A program made the position numbers and the translations under genes. The notes below the pieces were generated by a model that saw nothing but the letters and a program-made list of their open reading frames with translations, made no database searches and was not told the DNA's origin. A stretch of DNA of 64,000 nucleotides from Myroides indicus (GTDB taxonomy: Bacteria > Bacteroidota > Bacteroidia > Flavobacteriales > Flavobacteriaceae): NCBI RefSeq assembly GCF_004364575.1, contig NZ_SOAG01000004.1:62001-126000 (forward strand), in the 5' to 3' direction. This document shows positions 46,827 through 56,496 of this stretch, in pieces. Every line of letters starts with the position of its first letter. Position 1 is the stretch's first letter.

Positions 46827-47768
46827 TTAGCCTATATATAGTATATATAATAACGAAGTAACGGATATAAATAACCATAACCCCACTCCTTCCAACAAAG
46901 GTTTTATGCCTATTGATTTTACGGTTTTAAAAGACAAAGACGTTCCAATTAAAAACAAGGTCAGTGTTAAAACTGCTTTGGACAATTGGACAATATAACC
47001 TCCTATACTTTGTATGGCAGGAATATAGGAATTGGCAAGCATTGCTAAAATAAAAAGACCTATAAAATAAGGCAAACGTACCTTTTTACCTTTATTATTA
47101 AATATTATCGTTGATAAAAAAGCTACCGGAATTACCCATAATGCACGTGCTAACTTCACTGTAGTGGCTACTTCCAATGCCTGATTTCCATATTTAGCTG
47201 CCGCACCCACCACCGAACTGGTATCGTGAATAGCAATAGCTGACCACAAACCAAAATCTGTTTGACTTAATCCAAGCAAATGACCCATAGGCGGAAAAAC
47301 GATTAGTGCAATGGAATTGAGAACAAACACAATACCCAGAGCTACCGACACCTGTTTATCGTCTGCTTTAATTGCAGGAGAAACGGCTGCTATGGCACTG
47401 CCTCCACAAATTGCGGTGCCCGAAGAAATCAGGTAAGATATTTTTTTATCTATTTTAAGCATTTTGCCTAATGCAAACCCTAATATCAAAGTTAAAAAAA
47501 TTGAAAAAACGGTTAATACAAATCCTTCTTTTCCGGCAGACAACGCACTATATACATTCATTCCAAACCCAAGTCCCACAACTGCTATTTTAAGCAATAA
47601 TCCGGTTGCTTTTTTAGTTTGTTGCTGATAGGGATTTTCAAAAATCTGTGCATACACGATACCCAAAATCAAAGCAGTTGACGAGGATATAAAAGGAAAA
47701 AGACACAAAATAACTAAGCCTGCGAATATAATTTTACTGAACGAATGGTTTTGATTGCTGTTAAACAT
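46827..47768 (-). CDS. YeiH-family (UPF0324) membrane protein, putative sulfate exporter
   Basis: 313 residues with about ten transmembrane helices. Family markers include GLLLKIAVVGLGFGMNVYS, SSGTAICGGSAIAAVSPAI and IAIHDTSSVVGAAAKYG. The UPF0324/YeiH family is annotated as a putative sulfate exporter, but experimental support is thin. It lies 68 bp downstream of a LysR regulator on the same strand; E. coli pairs yeiH with the LysR gene yeiE, though there they are divergent. Confidence 0.85.
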   Translation of the reverse strand: MFNSNQNHSFSKIIFAGLVILCLFPFISSSTALILGIVYAQIFENPYQQQTKKATGLLLKIAVVGLGFGMNVYSALSAGKEGFVLTVFSIFLTLILGFALGKMLKIDKKISYLISSGTAICGGSAIAAVSPAIKADDKQVSVALGIVFVLNSIALIVFPPMGHLLGLSQTDFGLWSAIAIHDTSSVVGAAAKYGNQALEVATTVKLARALWVIPVAFLSTIIFNNKGKKVRLPYFIGLFILAMLANSYIPAIQSIGGYIVQLSKAVLTLTLFLIGTSLSFKTVKSIGIKPLLEGVGLWLFISVTSLLYILYIG

Positions 47769-47836
47769 ATACTTTCTTTTTACAGTACAAATTTCCTGTG
47801 AAAAGAAAGGAAAAGAAAATATATAATACTTATGAG

Positions 47837-48733
47837 TTATAACTTAAGGTTATAATTTTGAACAAACCGGACAAATAATTCCACTAAAGCACTTTCCTGA
47901 CCTTGCCGTTGAATAATGGAAAATTTTCTTGTAATATCAGTATTTTCAACATCTAAAATACTCAATTCATTATATCTCAACTCTTTTAATATGGCATGAA
48001 TTGACAAAAAAGCTACACTGTCGGAATGCATTAAATACATTTTAATACTCTCTGTGCTGGAAAAACTCATCTCACTTTTCAAATCGCCTAACTTTATACC
48101 GAGTTCTTTTAGCTTAGCGGCAACCACGTCTAAGGTTCCCGATCCTGTTTCGCGCAATAAAAAGGAAAGATTGAGTAATTCTTTCGGCTTTATATTACTT
48201 TTTTTAGCCAACGGATTTCCGCTTCCGCATACCAACACTATTTCATCTTCAATAAAATCAATATATTTTATCTGTGGATTTTTTGATACCCCTTCAACCA
48301 TACCTACATCTATGCTTTTATTTAACAGCTGTTCTTCAATAATTGCAGTATTATCTGATAAAACATCTAAATGCAGACTGGATACTTTTTTTCTAAACTC
48401 GGCTAATAGTGGGGGCAAAACATACTGGGAAACTGTCGTACTTGCTCCGATGCGCAACACTCCTTCTGTTTTGGCATTTAACGTATGAATATCAAACTCT
48501 AAGTTTCTGTAAACAGAAAAAATTTCTTCTGCATAGTGATACAGCAAATGCCCCGCATCGGTCAGATTTATTTTCATACCATCTCGCACAAACAATTTGG
48601 TTTGATAATTAGATTCAATTTCCTGTATATGTTTAGTTACTGCGGGTTGTGAAATCAGTAGTTCTTTTGCCGCTTTGGTAAAACTTTTTCTCTTGGCAAC
48701 GGTATAAAATACTTTCAGACGAAAATCAAACAT
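47837..48733 (-). CDS. LysR-family transcriptional regulator
   Basis: 298 residues. The N-terminal winged HTH is MFDFRLKVFYTVAKRKSFTK with AAKELLISQPAVTKHIQEIE; the effector-binding domain follows from about residue 90 (VLRIGASTTVSQYVLPPLLA). The CysB/CbbR/YeiE-like layout and its neighbour suggest control of the YeiH gene. The effector is unknown. Confidence 0.9.
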   Translation of the reverse strand: MFDFRLKVFYTVAKRKSFTKAAKELLISQPAVTKHIQEIESNYQTKLFVRDGMKINLTDAGHLLYHYAEEIFSVYRNLEFDIHTLNAKTEGVLRIGASTTVSQYVLPPLLAEFRKKVSSLHLDVLSDNTAIIEEQLLNKSIDVGMVEGVSKNPQIKYIDFIEDEIVLVCGSGNPLAKKSNIKPKELLNLSFLLRETGSGTLDVVAAKLKELGIKLGDLKSEMSFSSTESIKMYLMHSDSVAFLSIHAILKELRYNELSILDVENTDITRKFSIIQRQGQESALVELFVRFVQNYNLKL

Positions 48734-48792
48734 AAACTCAGATATATTACAAAACTAATTTAATTCTATTTCAATAGAAATAAAAATATTAA

Positions 48793-49419
48793 TCACCTTG
48801 TTTTTAACCATCCTGTAATACTGTAACGTGGCTTGTAAACCATTTGTACTTCGTGTTCAATTTCTTTGCTGTCAAAAATTACTAATCTGCCGGGCTGTGC
48901 ATGAATCAGCTCTTCTTTTTCACGTCCCGCAGCATCTTTAAGATACAATGCCAGTGCTCCGCCGTTGTCTGGCTGCCAATCGGGTGTATTTAAGTACAAA
49001 ACAACTGATAAAGTTCTTCTGACATCGGTATGAAAAACATCGAGATGTCTTTTATAAAAAGTACCTTCCGGATAACACGCATAGTGAAACTCCCCTTCCT
49101 GAATTCCAAGATAACAGGTTCTGTTTATGTAATGAATAAAATTATTAATCTTATTAAAATACATTTTTTCAATCTGATCAGAACTACTTTCATCCATCCA
49201 CAAAATAAAGTCTCCTCTTACTTCTTCAATAATCTGTTCATTGGACAAAGGTCCCACGGCGGCTTTTTTAAAAGTTGTCAATGATTGTTTTATCAGCAAA
49301 TTGGTTCTTAGCAAATCAATCTCTTCTACTGTAAAAAAAGTATCTGTTACGCAATACTTTCTATTAATTAAATCATCTATAATTAACTCATAAAATGCAT
49401 TAACAGCAAACTCAGCCAT
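48793..49419 (-). CDS. 2OG-Fe(II) oxygenase, prolyl-4-hydroxylase-like
   Basis: 208 residues. The iron triad is seen as His and Asp in FYKRHLDVFHTD and the distal His in DSKEIEHEVQMVYKPRYSIT, which also carries the Arg that binds 2-oxoglutarate. The double-stranded beta-helix core has LSVVLYLNTPDWQPDNGGAL. It hydroxylates a substrate that cannot be named from sequence; relatives act on proteins or small molecules. It stands alone, 59 bp upstream of the LysR gene. Confidence 0.87.
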   Translation of the reverse strand: MAEFAVNAFYELIIDDLINRKYCVTDTFFTVEEIDLLRTNLLIKQSLTTFKKAAVGPLSNEQIIEEVRGDFILWMDESSSDQIEKMYFNKINNFIHYINRTCYLGIQEGEFHYACYPEGTFYKRHLDVFHTDVRRTLSVVLYLNTPDWQPDNGGALALYLKDAAGREKEELIHAQPGRLVIFDSKEIEHEVQMVYKPRYSITGWLKTR

Positions 49420-49635
49420 ATTTTATAAAATAAAAAACACACAAATGTAGTTTACTAAATAAAAAAATAATCTTTTTTAAATACTTTTTTCACCTCAAAA
49501 GATGTTAATTTTTTATATTCCCTTTCTTATTCTTTATTCAAAATTACCTGCTGTTATTTTCTCTTTAGTAAACTCACCGGAATTTAATTAAACGATAATA
49601 TTGTACTTTCGTATTTTAAACCCAATATTTATTCG

Positions 49636-51090
49636 ATGAAGAAAGAAAAAGAGAAGTCCGAAAAAAAAATCACTCTGTTTCAGGCATTAATACCGGTTAT
49701 TATTCTTGTTGGTTTATTAGCTGTCAATGTTTTTATTTTTCGGGATGATGCTTTATCCGGTACCAATCAGTATATTTTGTTGATTGGCGGCGCTGTTGCA
49801 ACAATTGTAGGGCTATATAATCGTATTAGTTATGACAGCATAATTCTTCAAATTACCAATAATGTACGGGATACCTCTAAAGCAATTTTTATACTACTCC
49901 TAGTAGGTGCGTTGTCGGGAACGTGGTTGTTGAGCGGAATTATCCCAAACATGATTTATTATGGATTAAAAATTCTGCACCCTTCTATTTTTTTACCTGC
50001 ATGCTTAATTATATGTTCTATCATTTCTATTGCTACAGGAAGCTCATGGACAACTTCTGCTACAGTAGGAATTGCACTAGTCGGTATAGGAAATGCTTTA
50101 GGATTACCTTTAGGAATTGTTGGAGGCGCCGTGATATCAGGAGCCTATTTTGGAGATAAGCTTTCTCCCCTCTCCGACACGACCAATCTGGCACCTGCAA
50201 TGGCGGGTACAGATTTATTTACACACATCCGATATATGCTTTATACAACCATTCCTACCTATATAGTTACACTCTTATTATTTGTTGTATTAGGAGTTTT
50301 ATACGATGCGAAAGGAGAAACAGATACTGCTGAAACCCTAACTGCTATTGCTGATACTTTTACTATTTCTCCTTGGCTATTTTTAGTTCCTGCTTTTGTT
50401 ATCTTTTTAATCGTAAAAAAAATACAGCCGATAGCTGCCTTATTATTAGGAGGATTACTCGGCGTTGTTTTTGCATTGGTATTTCAACCCGAAGTTATAC
50501 TTTTTGTATCGGGAGGAAAGGAATTAAATTTTTACAATGCCTATAAAGGAATTATGCTGGCACTGACTACCGATATCAAAATAATCTCGCCTGTTGAAAG
50601 TTTAAACCATTTATTTGAAGCCGGAGGAATGGCAAGTATGCTTAATACAGTTTGGCTTATTCTTTGTGCTATGTTTTTTGGAGGTGCAATGGAAGCTATA
50701 GGTGCTCTACAAAAAATAGCTGCCGCCCTGCTCCGACTAGCAGACAGTATTTTTGGGCTTTTTGCAAGTACGGTTGCCAGCTGTCTAGCCGTGAACATTG
50801 TTACCTCTGATCAATATTTATCTATTGTAGTACCCGGGAAAATGTTTTCAGAAGCTTATAAAATTAAAGGATTAGCACCTGAAAATTTAAGTAGAACACT
50901 TGAAGATTCCGGCACGGTTACTTCTGTTCTTGTTCCCTGGAACACGTGTGGAGCCTATCATGCAGGAGTATTGGGAGTACCTACATTATCTTATCTCCCT
51001 TATGCATTTTTCAATTATTTAAGTCCTTTTGTTACTTTGCTATATGCTGCTCTAAATATTAAATTGAGACGATTAAATCACTTTAATTAG
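49636..51090 (+). CDS. NhaC-family Na+/H+ antiporter
   Basis: 484 residues with about 11 to 12 transmembrane helices. NhaC markers include ATGSSWTTSATVGIALVGIG, GAYFGDKLSPLSDTTNLAP and TSDQYLSIVVPGKMF. It exports Na+ or similar ions in exchange for protons at the inner membrane. A basic lysine- and glutamate-rich start (KKEKEKSEKKITL) precedes the first helix. The gene stands alone, with a weak -7 element (TACTTTCG) at 49604-49611. Confidence 0.9.
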   Translation: MKKEKEKSEKKITLFQALIPVIILVGLLAVNVFIFRDDALSGTNQYILLIGGAVATIVGLYNRISYDSIILQITNNVRDTSKAIFILLLVGALSGTWLLSGIIPNMIYYGLKILHPSIFLPACLIICSIISIATGSSWTTSATVGIALVGIGNALGLPLGIVGGAVISGAYFGDKLSPLSDTTNLAPAMAGTDLFTHIRYMLYTTIPTYIVTLLLFVVLGVLYDAKGETDTAETLTAIADTFTISPWLFLVPAFVIFLIVKKIQPIAALLLGGLLGVVFALVFQPEVILFVSGGKELNFYNAYKGIMLALTTDIKIISPVESLNHLFEAGGMASMLNTVWLILCAMFFGGAMEAIGALQKIAAALLRLADSIFGLFASTVASCLAVNIVTSDQYLSIVVPGKMFSEAYKIKGLAPENLSRTLEDSGTVTSVLVPWNTCGAYHAGVLGVPTLSYLPYAFFNYLSPFVTLLYAALNIKLRRLNHFN

Positions 51091-51247
51091 CATTTTAATA
51101 ACAAAAGCTTTTTCAGCTATTCAATTTTTATTCATATCTTTCAGTACTTTAATATATCAGGGATAAATCATTCTTTGCTATAAATTATTTTTATCATACA
51201 ATAAAAAACAATAATCAAATTTAATAGTTTAACTAAGGAAGCTAACG

Positions 51248-51255
51248 TAAATTTG
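51248..51255 (+). promoter_or_regulatory. -7 element of the peroxiredoxin operon
   Basis: TAAATTTG, a full TAnnTTTG match, 45 bases ahead of the peroxiredoxin start. The -33 position lacks TTG. Confidence 0.45.
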
Positions 51256-51300
51256 TAATACAAAAAATAAGAGGAATATTAACTTTTAAAATAAATAATT

Positions 51301-51939
51301 ATGTCTTTAGTTGGAAAAAAATTTCCGAATATTACTGTAGATGCAATCTCTGAAATGGGAGATGATTTAAAAATCAACATTTTTGAAGAAGCTACAAAAA
51401 ACAATAAAAAAGTATTATTGTTCTGGTATCCAAAAGATTTTACTTTTGTATGTCCTACAGAATTACATGCGTTTCAGGCTGCTTTAGGTGACTTTGAAAA
51501 AAGAAACACAATGGTAATAGGAGCTTCATGCGATACTAATGAAGTACACTTTGCCTGGTTAAATACACCAAAAGACAATGGCGGTATTGAAGGAGTTACT
51601 TATCCTATTATTGCAGATACGCAAAGAAACCTGTCTTCTATGTTAGGGATCTTAGATGTTACAAACCAAACTTTTGACGAAGAATACGATACTATCCTTA
51701 CAGAAGGTTCTAACGTAACTTACAGAGCTACTTATTTAATTGATGAAGATGGTAAAATTTTCCATGAATCTGTTAATGATATGCCATTGGGAAGAAACGT
51801 AAACGAATATTTAAGATTAATTGATGCTTACGCTCACGTACAAAAATTTGGTGAGGTTTGCCCGGCAAACTGGGAAGAAGGAAAAGATGCTATGAATGCA
51901 GACCGAAAAGGAGTAGCGGATTATTTAAGTAAACACTAA
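51301..51939 (+). CDS. Typical 2-Cys peroxiredoxin (AhpC/TSA family)
   Basis: 212 residues. The peroxidatic Cys is in FTFVCPTELHAFQ near residue 51 and the resolving Cys is in FGEVCPANWEEGKDAM near 181. It reduces hydrogen peroxide and organic hydroperoxides in the cytosol. The thioredoxin-like gene 18 bp downstream probably re-reduces it, drawing on TrxB encoded at 16.3 kb. Operon with the next two genes. Confidence 0.93.
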   Translation: MSLVGKKFPNITVDAISEMGDDLKINIFEEATKNNKKVLLFWYPKDFTFVCPTELHAFQAALGDFEKRNTMVIGASCDTNEVHFAWLNTPKDNGGIEGVTYPIIADTQRNLSSMLGILDVTNQTFDEEYDTILTEGSNVTYRATYLIDEDGKIFHESVNDMPLGRNVNEYLRLIDAYAHVQKFGEVCPANWEEGKDAMNADRKGVADYLSKH

Positions 51940-51957
51940 TCTTTAAAAAACAAAAAA

Positions 51958-52266
51958 ATGCTAGTAGAATTAGACAAAGACAATTTACAAGAAATTGTAA
52001 ACTCAAATAACAAAGTAGTAGTTCAATACTCGGCTTCTTGGTGTGGAAATTGCAGAATTATGAAACCGAAGTTTAAAAAATTGGCTAATGAAAAAGAAGG
52101 AATTGCTTTCGTTATTGCCGATGCAGAAAACTTTCCGGAATCAAGAAAATTAGCTGACGTTACTAATTTACCTACTTTTGCAACTTTCGTTGATGGAAAA
52201 TTAATCAATCAAACCCAAACTAATAAGGCAGAAGTATTAAACGAACTAGTAAGCGAAATTGCTTAA
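51958..52266 (+). CDS. Thioredoxin-family protein
   Basis: 102 residues with the active site SASWCGNCRIMKPKF, where CGNC replaces the CGPC of classical thioredoxin. The cis-Pro is in VTNLPTFATFVDGK. It is likely the reductant of the peroxiredoxin encoded 18 bp upstream. The altered dipeptide should shift its redox potential. Confidence 0.9.
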   Translation: MLVELDKDNLQEIVNSNNKVVVQYSASWCGNCRIMKPKFKKLANEKEGIAFVIADAENFPESRKLADVTNLPTFATFVDGKLINQTQTNKAEVLNELVSEIA

Positions 52267-52288
52267 TTTCATAAATTATAGATAGATT

Positions 52289-52546
52289 ATGAAACTACCT
52301 GTTATGAAACATTTATCTCAATTTGTTGAGGAAAATGATCAAGATTACATTATCGAAGCAATAGAAGTATTGGAACACCTCACTGAACTTCCTTCTATAA
52401 AAGATGAAGAACTAGACGTTATAGGAGAATTGATTTCCAATATGTACGGTACGCTTGAGGTACAAAAACTTGTAAAAGAAGGGGCAACTCAAAAAGAGGC
52501 TTTAAACAGCTTTATGCAAAGAGTGCTAGGTGCTATCGACAAATAA
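52289..52546 (+). CDS. Small conserved protein in the peroxiredoxin operon (DUF6952-like)
   Basis: 85 residues, acidic and helical (MKLPVMKHLSQFVEEND, then LPSIKDEELDVIGELISNMY). I recall this as the DUF6952 family of flavobacteria, linked to peroxiredoxin-thioredoxin operons; the number is from memory. There is no Cys, so it is not itself a redox carrier. It ends ahead of a strong terminator. Confidence 0.75.
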   Translation: MKLPVMKHLSQFVEENDQDYIIEAIEVLEHLTELPSIKDEELDVIGELISNMYGTLEVQKLVKEGATQKEALNSFMQRVLGAIDK

Positions 52547-52565
52547 TATCGTGTATAAATAATTT

Positions 52566-52606
52566 AAAAAAGGAGAGTTACAAAAAACAACTCTCCTTTT
52601 TTTATT
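52566..52606 (+). terminator. Terminator of the peroxiredoxin operon
   Basis: A perfect 13-bp stem (52566-52578 with 52589-52601, core AGGAGAGTT) with a T-run. Confidence 0.88.
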
Positions 52607-52722
52607 TATTCCCTTTTTACGTCCTCTATTCCTCTATTCTTAGCATATAAAAACTAACCTTATAATTATCAAACAATTAATACATACCCAGTGAAAAGCT
52701 ATATTAGTTTTTAAATTTTGAC

Positions 52723-52730
52723 TATTTTTG
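52723..52730 (+). promoter_or_regulatory. -7 element of tpx
   Basis: TATTTTTG, a full TAnnTTTG match, 24 bases ahead of the ATG at 52755. It supports that start over an in-frame TTG at 52728. Confidence 0.5.
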
Positions 52731-52754
52731 TATGAATCAAAAAAAAATAGTATC

Positions 52755-53255
52755 ATGGCAACAGTAACATTAAAAAACAATCCCATTCATACCATTGGAG
52801 AATTGCCTTCAAAAAATACCTCTGCGCCGGACTTTACACTTGTCGGTACAGATTTATCTGAAAAAACACTTAGTAATTACAAAGGCAAAAAAGTAATTTT
52901 AAACATTTTCCCTAGTATTGATACCCCTACATGTGCAACCTCAGTACGCCATTTTAACCAAGATGCAGCAAAACTAGACAATACTGTAGTATTGTGTATT
53001 TCACGTGATTTACCTTTTGCTCAAGGGCGCTTTTGCGGTGCTGAAGGAATTGAAAATGTAGAAATGCTTTCTGATTTCAGAGAAGGTAAATTTGGAAATG
53101 ATTACGGCATTATTTTCACAGACGGTCCTTTACAAGGGTTACTTTCCCGTTCAATAGTCATTATTGACGAACAAGGAAAGGTTATTTACACCCAACAAGT
53201 AGCCGAAACAACAGAAGAGCCAAATTATGAAGAAGCTCTAAAAGCTGTACTTTAA
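52755..53255 (+). CDS. tpx: Thiol peroxidase (Tpx)
   Basis: 166 residues of the atypical 2-Cys peroxiredoxin family. The peroxidatic Cys is in SIDTPTCATSVRHFN and the resolving Cys in FAQGRFCGAEG, spaced as in E. coli Tpx. It detoxifies alkyl hydroperoxides with thioredoxin. The ATG at 52755 gives the family start MATVTLKNNPIHTIGELP. It is adjacent to, but separately promoted from, the peroxiredoxin operon. Confidence 0.95.
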   Translation: MATVTLKNNPIHTIGELPSKNTSAPDFTLVGTDLSEKTLSNYKGKKVILNIFPSIDTPTCATSVRHFNQDAAKLDNTVVLCISRDLPFAQGRFCGAEGIENVEMLSDFREGKFGNDYGIIFTDGPLQGLLSRSIVIIDEQGKVIYTQQVAETTEEPNYEEALKAVL

Positions 53256-53341
53256 AATTTTAATTCCAATGTGTTTATAGTATAAATACATTGGAATTAT
53301 ATCAAAAAGCTAAAAGCCACGCCTATTTATTGTCAGTAAAA

Positions 53342-55816
53342 ATGGAAAAAGAAAATAAAAAAAGTAAGAATAAAAACAGTAAAGACACCACTAAAAAGCA
53401 CGATACCTCTATTTTAAAAAACAGTAAGTTTTTAATTACTATCCTGCTCATTATTAGCGGATCTGCTTTAGCTTTAAGCTTTATTTCCTATCTTTCCTCC
53501 GGAATTGAAGATCAAAGCAGTGCTGAATTACTGACCAATAGAAGTGCTGATGTAAACAACTGGCTTGGAAAACTAGGAGCATATCTTTCTCATACCTTTA
53601 TATACAAAGGATTCGGAATTGCTTCTTTCTTTTTTGCCAAACTGCTGGTTCATTGTGGTGTTTACGCTTTCTTTGGAATTGCCGCAAAAAGAATAAACCG
53701 CGTGATTTTTTGGGATTTAGCTTCCATGTTATTAATTTCTGCATTATTCGGATTCTTCTGGAATACAAATCCTTTATTGGGAGGAGTAGTTGGTTTTGAA
53801 ATCAATCAGTTTTTTGTAGATTATTTAGGTACAATAGGCACTGTTTTTTTACTCCTTTTCTTTGCTTTGGTTTTTGCTCTTTTCCGTTTTAAACTATCGC
53901 CTTCCGGCATAAAAGAATCTTTAAAAGCAATACCTAAACTATTTAAAAAAATTAAAAAAGGAGATCCGAATTTTGATTCAGTCAATGTTGCTACTTCCTC
54001 TAATCCGTCAGAAGAGATTTCATCTGTTAACGAGATTAAAGAAGAAATTACAAAAAGCAGCATCACAGATAAATCTGTCAAGAGCGATACTGAATCCAAA
54101 ACCAATCAGGATATTTCCTCTTCATTCATTCTTGATCAAAAAAACCTTAAACCCACCATTGAGCACAGCTCTGAAATAGCTTTCAAAAAGGAAGCCGAAA
54201 AACAGCCAGTATCGACTGAAACTGAAGATAGTGATTTTGTTGTGGAAGCCGCTAAAGATGAAGATACTTTAGAAGAAAACCTCGCAGCAAGTTTAGTTCG
54301 GGATTTTGGAGAATTTGACCCAACATTAGAATTATCTAATTATCAATTTCCATCCATCGACTTATTAAAAGACTATGGAACAGGGGGAATTACAATCAAT
54401 CAGGAAGAACTTGAGGAAAACAAAAACAATATTGTAGAAACCCTCAAAAACTACAAAATAGATATCGCTCAAATCAAAGCAACCGTAGGGCCTACCGTTA
54501 CTTTATATGAAATTGTTCCGGAAGCAGGTGTAAGAATTTCAAAAATTAAAAACCTGGAAGACGATATCGCCTTGTCCCTTTCGGCTTTGGGAATTCGTAT
54601 CATTGCTCCTATTCCGGGCAGAGGAACCATCGGTATTGAGGTACCAAACAACAAACCTTCCATCGTATCTATGCGCAGCGTTATTGCTTCGCCTAAGTTT
54701 CAAACAGCAGAAATGGAACTTCCTATCGCCTTAGGAAAAACTATTTCAAATGAAACTTTTGTAGTGGATTTAGCAAAAATGCCTCACCTTTTAATGGCAG
54801 GAGCTACCGGACAAGGAAAATCAGTAGGTTTAAATGCAGTACTTACATCACTCCTTTACAAAAAGCACCCGGCAGAAGTTAAATTTGTACTAGTTGACCC
54901 CAAAAAAGTAGAGCTTACCCTATTCAATAAAATAGAACGCCATTATCTGGCAAAACTTCCAGATTCTGAAGATGCAATAATTACAGATAATTCGAAAGTA
55001 ATCAATACCTTAAACTCTTTATGTATTGAAATGGATAACCGGTATAGCCTGTTAAAAGATGCTATGGTAAGAAATATAAAAGAGTATAACGAAAAATTTA
55101 AACAGCGCAAATTAAATCCTGAAAACGGGCATCGTTTTTTGCCTTATATCGTGTTAGTTGTTGATGAATTTGCCGATTTGATTATGACTGCCGGAAAAGA
55201 AGTGGAAACTCCGATTGCCCGTTTGGCTCAATTGGCAAGAGCAATCGGCATTCATTTAATTATCGCCACACAGCGTCCATCTGTAAACGTGATAACCGGA
55301 ATTATTAAAGCCAACTTCCCTGCAAGAATTGCTTTTAGGGTAACGTCAAAAATAGATTCCCGAACCATTTTAGACGGACAGGGAGCCGACCAGCTTATTG
55401 GTAGAGGAGATATGCTATATACGCAAGGAAATGATTTAGTAAGAGTGCAATGTGCTTTTGTAGATACTCCGGAAGTTGAGAAACTGACTGAATATATTGG
55501 TTCTCAAAAAGCCTATCCCGATGCCTATTTACTGCCAGAATATGTAGGTGAAGAAGGCAGTTCTAATCTGGATATTGATATCAGCGAAAGAGACTCTTTA
55601 TTTAGAGATGCTGCCGAAGTAATTGTAACCGCACAACAAGGTTCCGCTTCGCTTCTACAGCGAAAACTTAAACTGGGTTACAACCGAGCCGGAAGAATAA
55701 TTGACCAGCTTGAAGCAGCCGGAATTGTAGGACCGTTTGAAGGAAGCAAAGCAAGAAGCGTATTAATACCGGATTTAATTGCTTTGGAACAATTTTTTAG
55801 AGAAGAAGAACAATAA
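53342..55816 (+). CDS. ftsK: DNA translocase FtsK/SpoIIIE
   Basis: 824 residues. A basic N-terminus (MEKENKKSKNKNSKDTTKK) precedes four transmembrane helices (to about residue 190). An acidic, Ser-rich linker (about 200-320) follows, then the motor with Walker A MAGATGQGKSVGLNAVL and Walker B IVLVVDEFADLIMTAG. The C-terminal gamma winged-helix domain has TAQQGSASLLQRKLKLGYNR. It pumps DNA through the septum and aids dimer resolution. I chose the ATG at 53342; an upstream in-frame TTG at 53291 is unlikely. It heads an operon with lolA, lptF/G and ribB. Confidence 0.94.
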   Translation: MEKENKKSKNKNSKDTTKKHDTSILKNSKFLITILLIISGSALALSFISYLSSGIEDQSSAELLTNRSADVNNWLGKLGAYLSHTFIYKGFGIASFFFAKLLVHCGVYAFFGIAAKRINRVIFWDLASMLLISALFGFFWNTNPLLGGVVGFEINQFFVDYLGTIGTVFLLLFFALVFALFRFKLSPSGIKESLKAIPKLFKKIKKGDPNFDSVNVATSSNPSEEISSVNEIKEEITKSSITDKSVKSDTESKTNQDISSSFILDQKNLKPTIEHSSEIAFKKEAEKQPVSTETEDSDFVVEAAKDEDTLEENLAASLVRDFGEFDPTLELSNYQFPSIDLLKDYGTGGITINQEELEENKNNIVETLKNYKIDIAQIKATVGPTVTLYEIVPEAGVRISKIKNLEDDIALSLSALGIRIIAPIPGRGTIGIEVPNNKPSIVSMRSVIASPKFQTAEMELPIALGKTISNETFVVDLAKMPHLLMAGATGQGKSVGLNAVLTSLLYKKHPAEVKFVLVDPKKVELTLFNKIERHYLAKLPDSEDAIITDNSKVINTLNSLCIEMDNRYSLLKDAMVRNIKEYNEKFKQRKLNPENGHRFLPYIVLVVDEFADLIMTAGKEVETPIARLAQLARAIGIHLIIATQRPSVNVITGIIKANFPARIAFRVTSKIDSRTILDGQGADQLIGRGDMLYTQGNDLVRVQCAFVDTPEVEKLTEYIGSQKAYPDAYLLPEYVGEEGSSNLDIDISERDSLFRDAAEVIVTAQQGSASLLQRKLKLGYNRAGRIIDQLEAAGIVGPFEGSKARSVLIPDLIALEQFFREEEQ

Positions 55817-55839
55817 TTTAATCGTTCAAAATGACCATT

Positions 55840-56487
55840 ATGAAAAAAATAACAGCTTTTATACTCATAGCTTTTACCTCTTTTAGCATACAGGCACAAA
55901 GCAGTCAGAGAGCAAAAAATTTTTTGGCAGAAGTAACCAAAAAAGTCAACAATTACAAAAATATCTCCATTGACTTTAGTTACAATATCCAAGACGGAAA
56001 AAATGATAATTACAACCAAAACGGAAGCGGGCATATCGATATTCAAAAAGATTTATACGTTTTGAATTTTATGGGAATGAAAAAAATATTTGACGGCAAA
56101 TATGTTTATACTATTACCTCAGAAGACCAGGAAGTTACTATCTCTAAATACGATCCAGAGAGCATAGACAATGTACTTCCTACGCAGATGCTTACTTTCT
56201 TTAATCAGGGATATGATTTTCAATGGGATATTTTACAAAATATACAAGGAAAACAAATTCAATATGTCAAACTCACTCCTACTGATCCCAAATCAAACAT
56301 CAAAGAAATTTTACTGGGTATTGACAATCAGAGCAAACATATATACAACAAAATTCAGGTTAACAAAAACGGCTCAAAATCGATATTGACAGTTAATTCT
56401 TTTAAAACAGATCAACCAATATCAAAAAATCATTTTACCTTTACAGAATCTATGTATCCTGATTATTACATTAATAAAATAGATTAA
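55840..56487 (+). CDS. LolA-like outer membrane lipoprotein carrier protein
   Basis: 215 residues with a signal peptide (MKKITAFILIAFTSFSIQAQ). The LolA fold is seen in ISIDFSYNIQDGKND, GSGHIDIQKDLYVLNFM and the hydrophobic core of the C-terminal half. LolA ferries lipoproteins across the periplasm. I chose the ATG at 55840, as the upstream one at 55831 precedes the signal. It is 23 bp behind ftsK and 9 bp ahead of lptF/G; that grouping suggests a shared envelope role. Confidence 0.82.
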   Translation: MKKITAFILIAFTSFSIQAQSSQRAKNFLAEVTKKVNNYKNISIDFSYNIQDGKNDNYNQNGSGHIDIQKDLYVLNFMGMKKIFDGKYVYTITSEDQEVTISKYDPESIDNVLPTQMLTFFNQGYDFQWDILQNIQGKQIQYVKLTPTDPKSNIKEILLGIDNQSKHIYNKIQVNKNGSKSILTVNSFKTDQPISKNHFTFTESMYPDYYINKID

Positions 56488-56496
56488 TTTCTCTTG

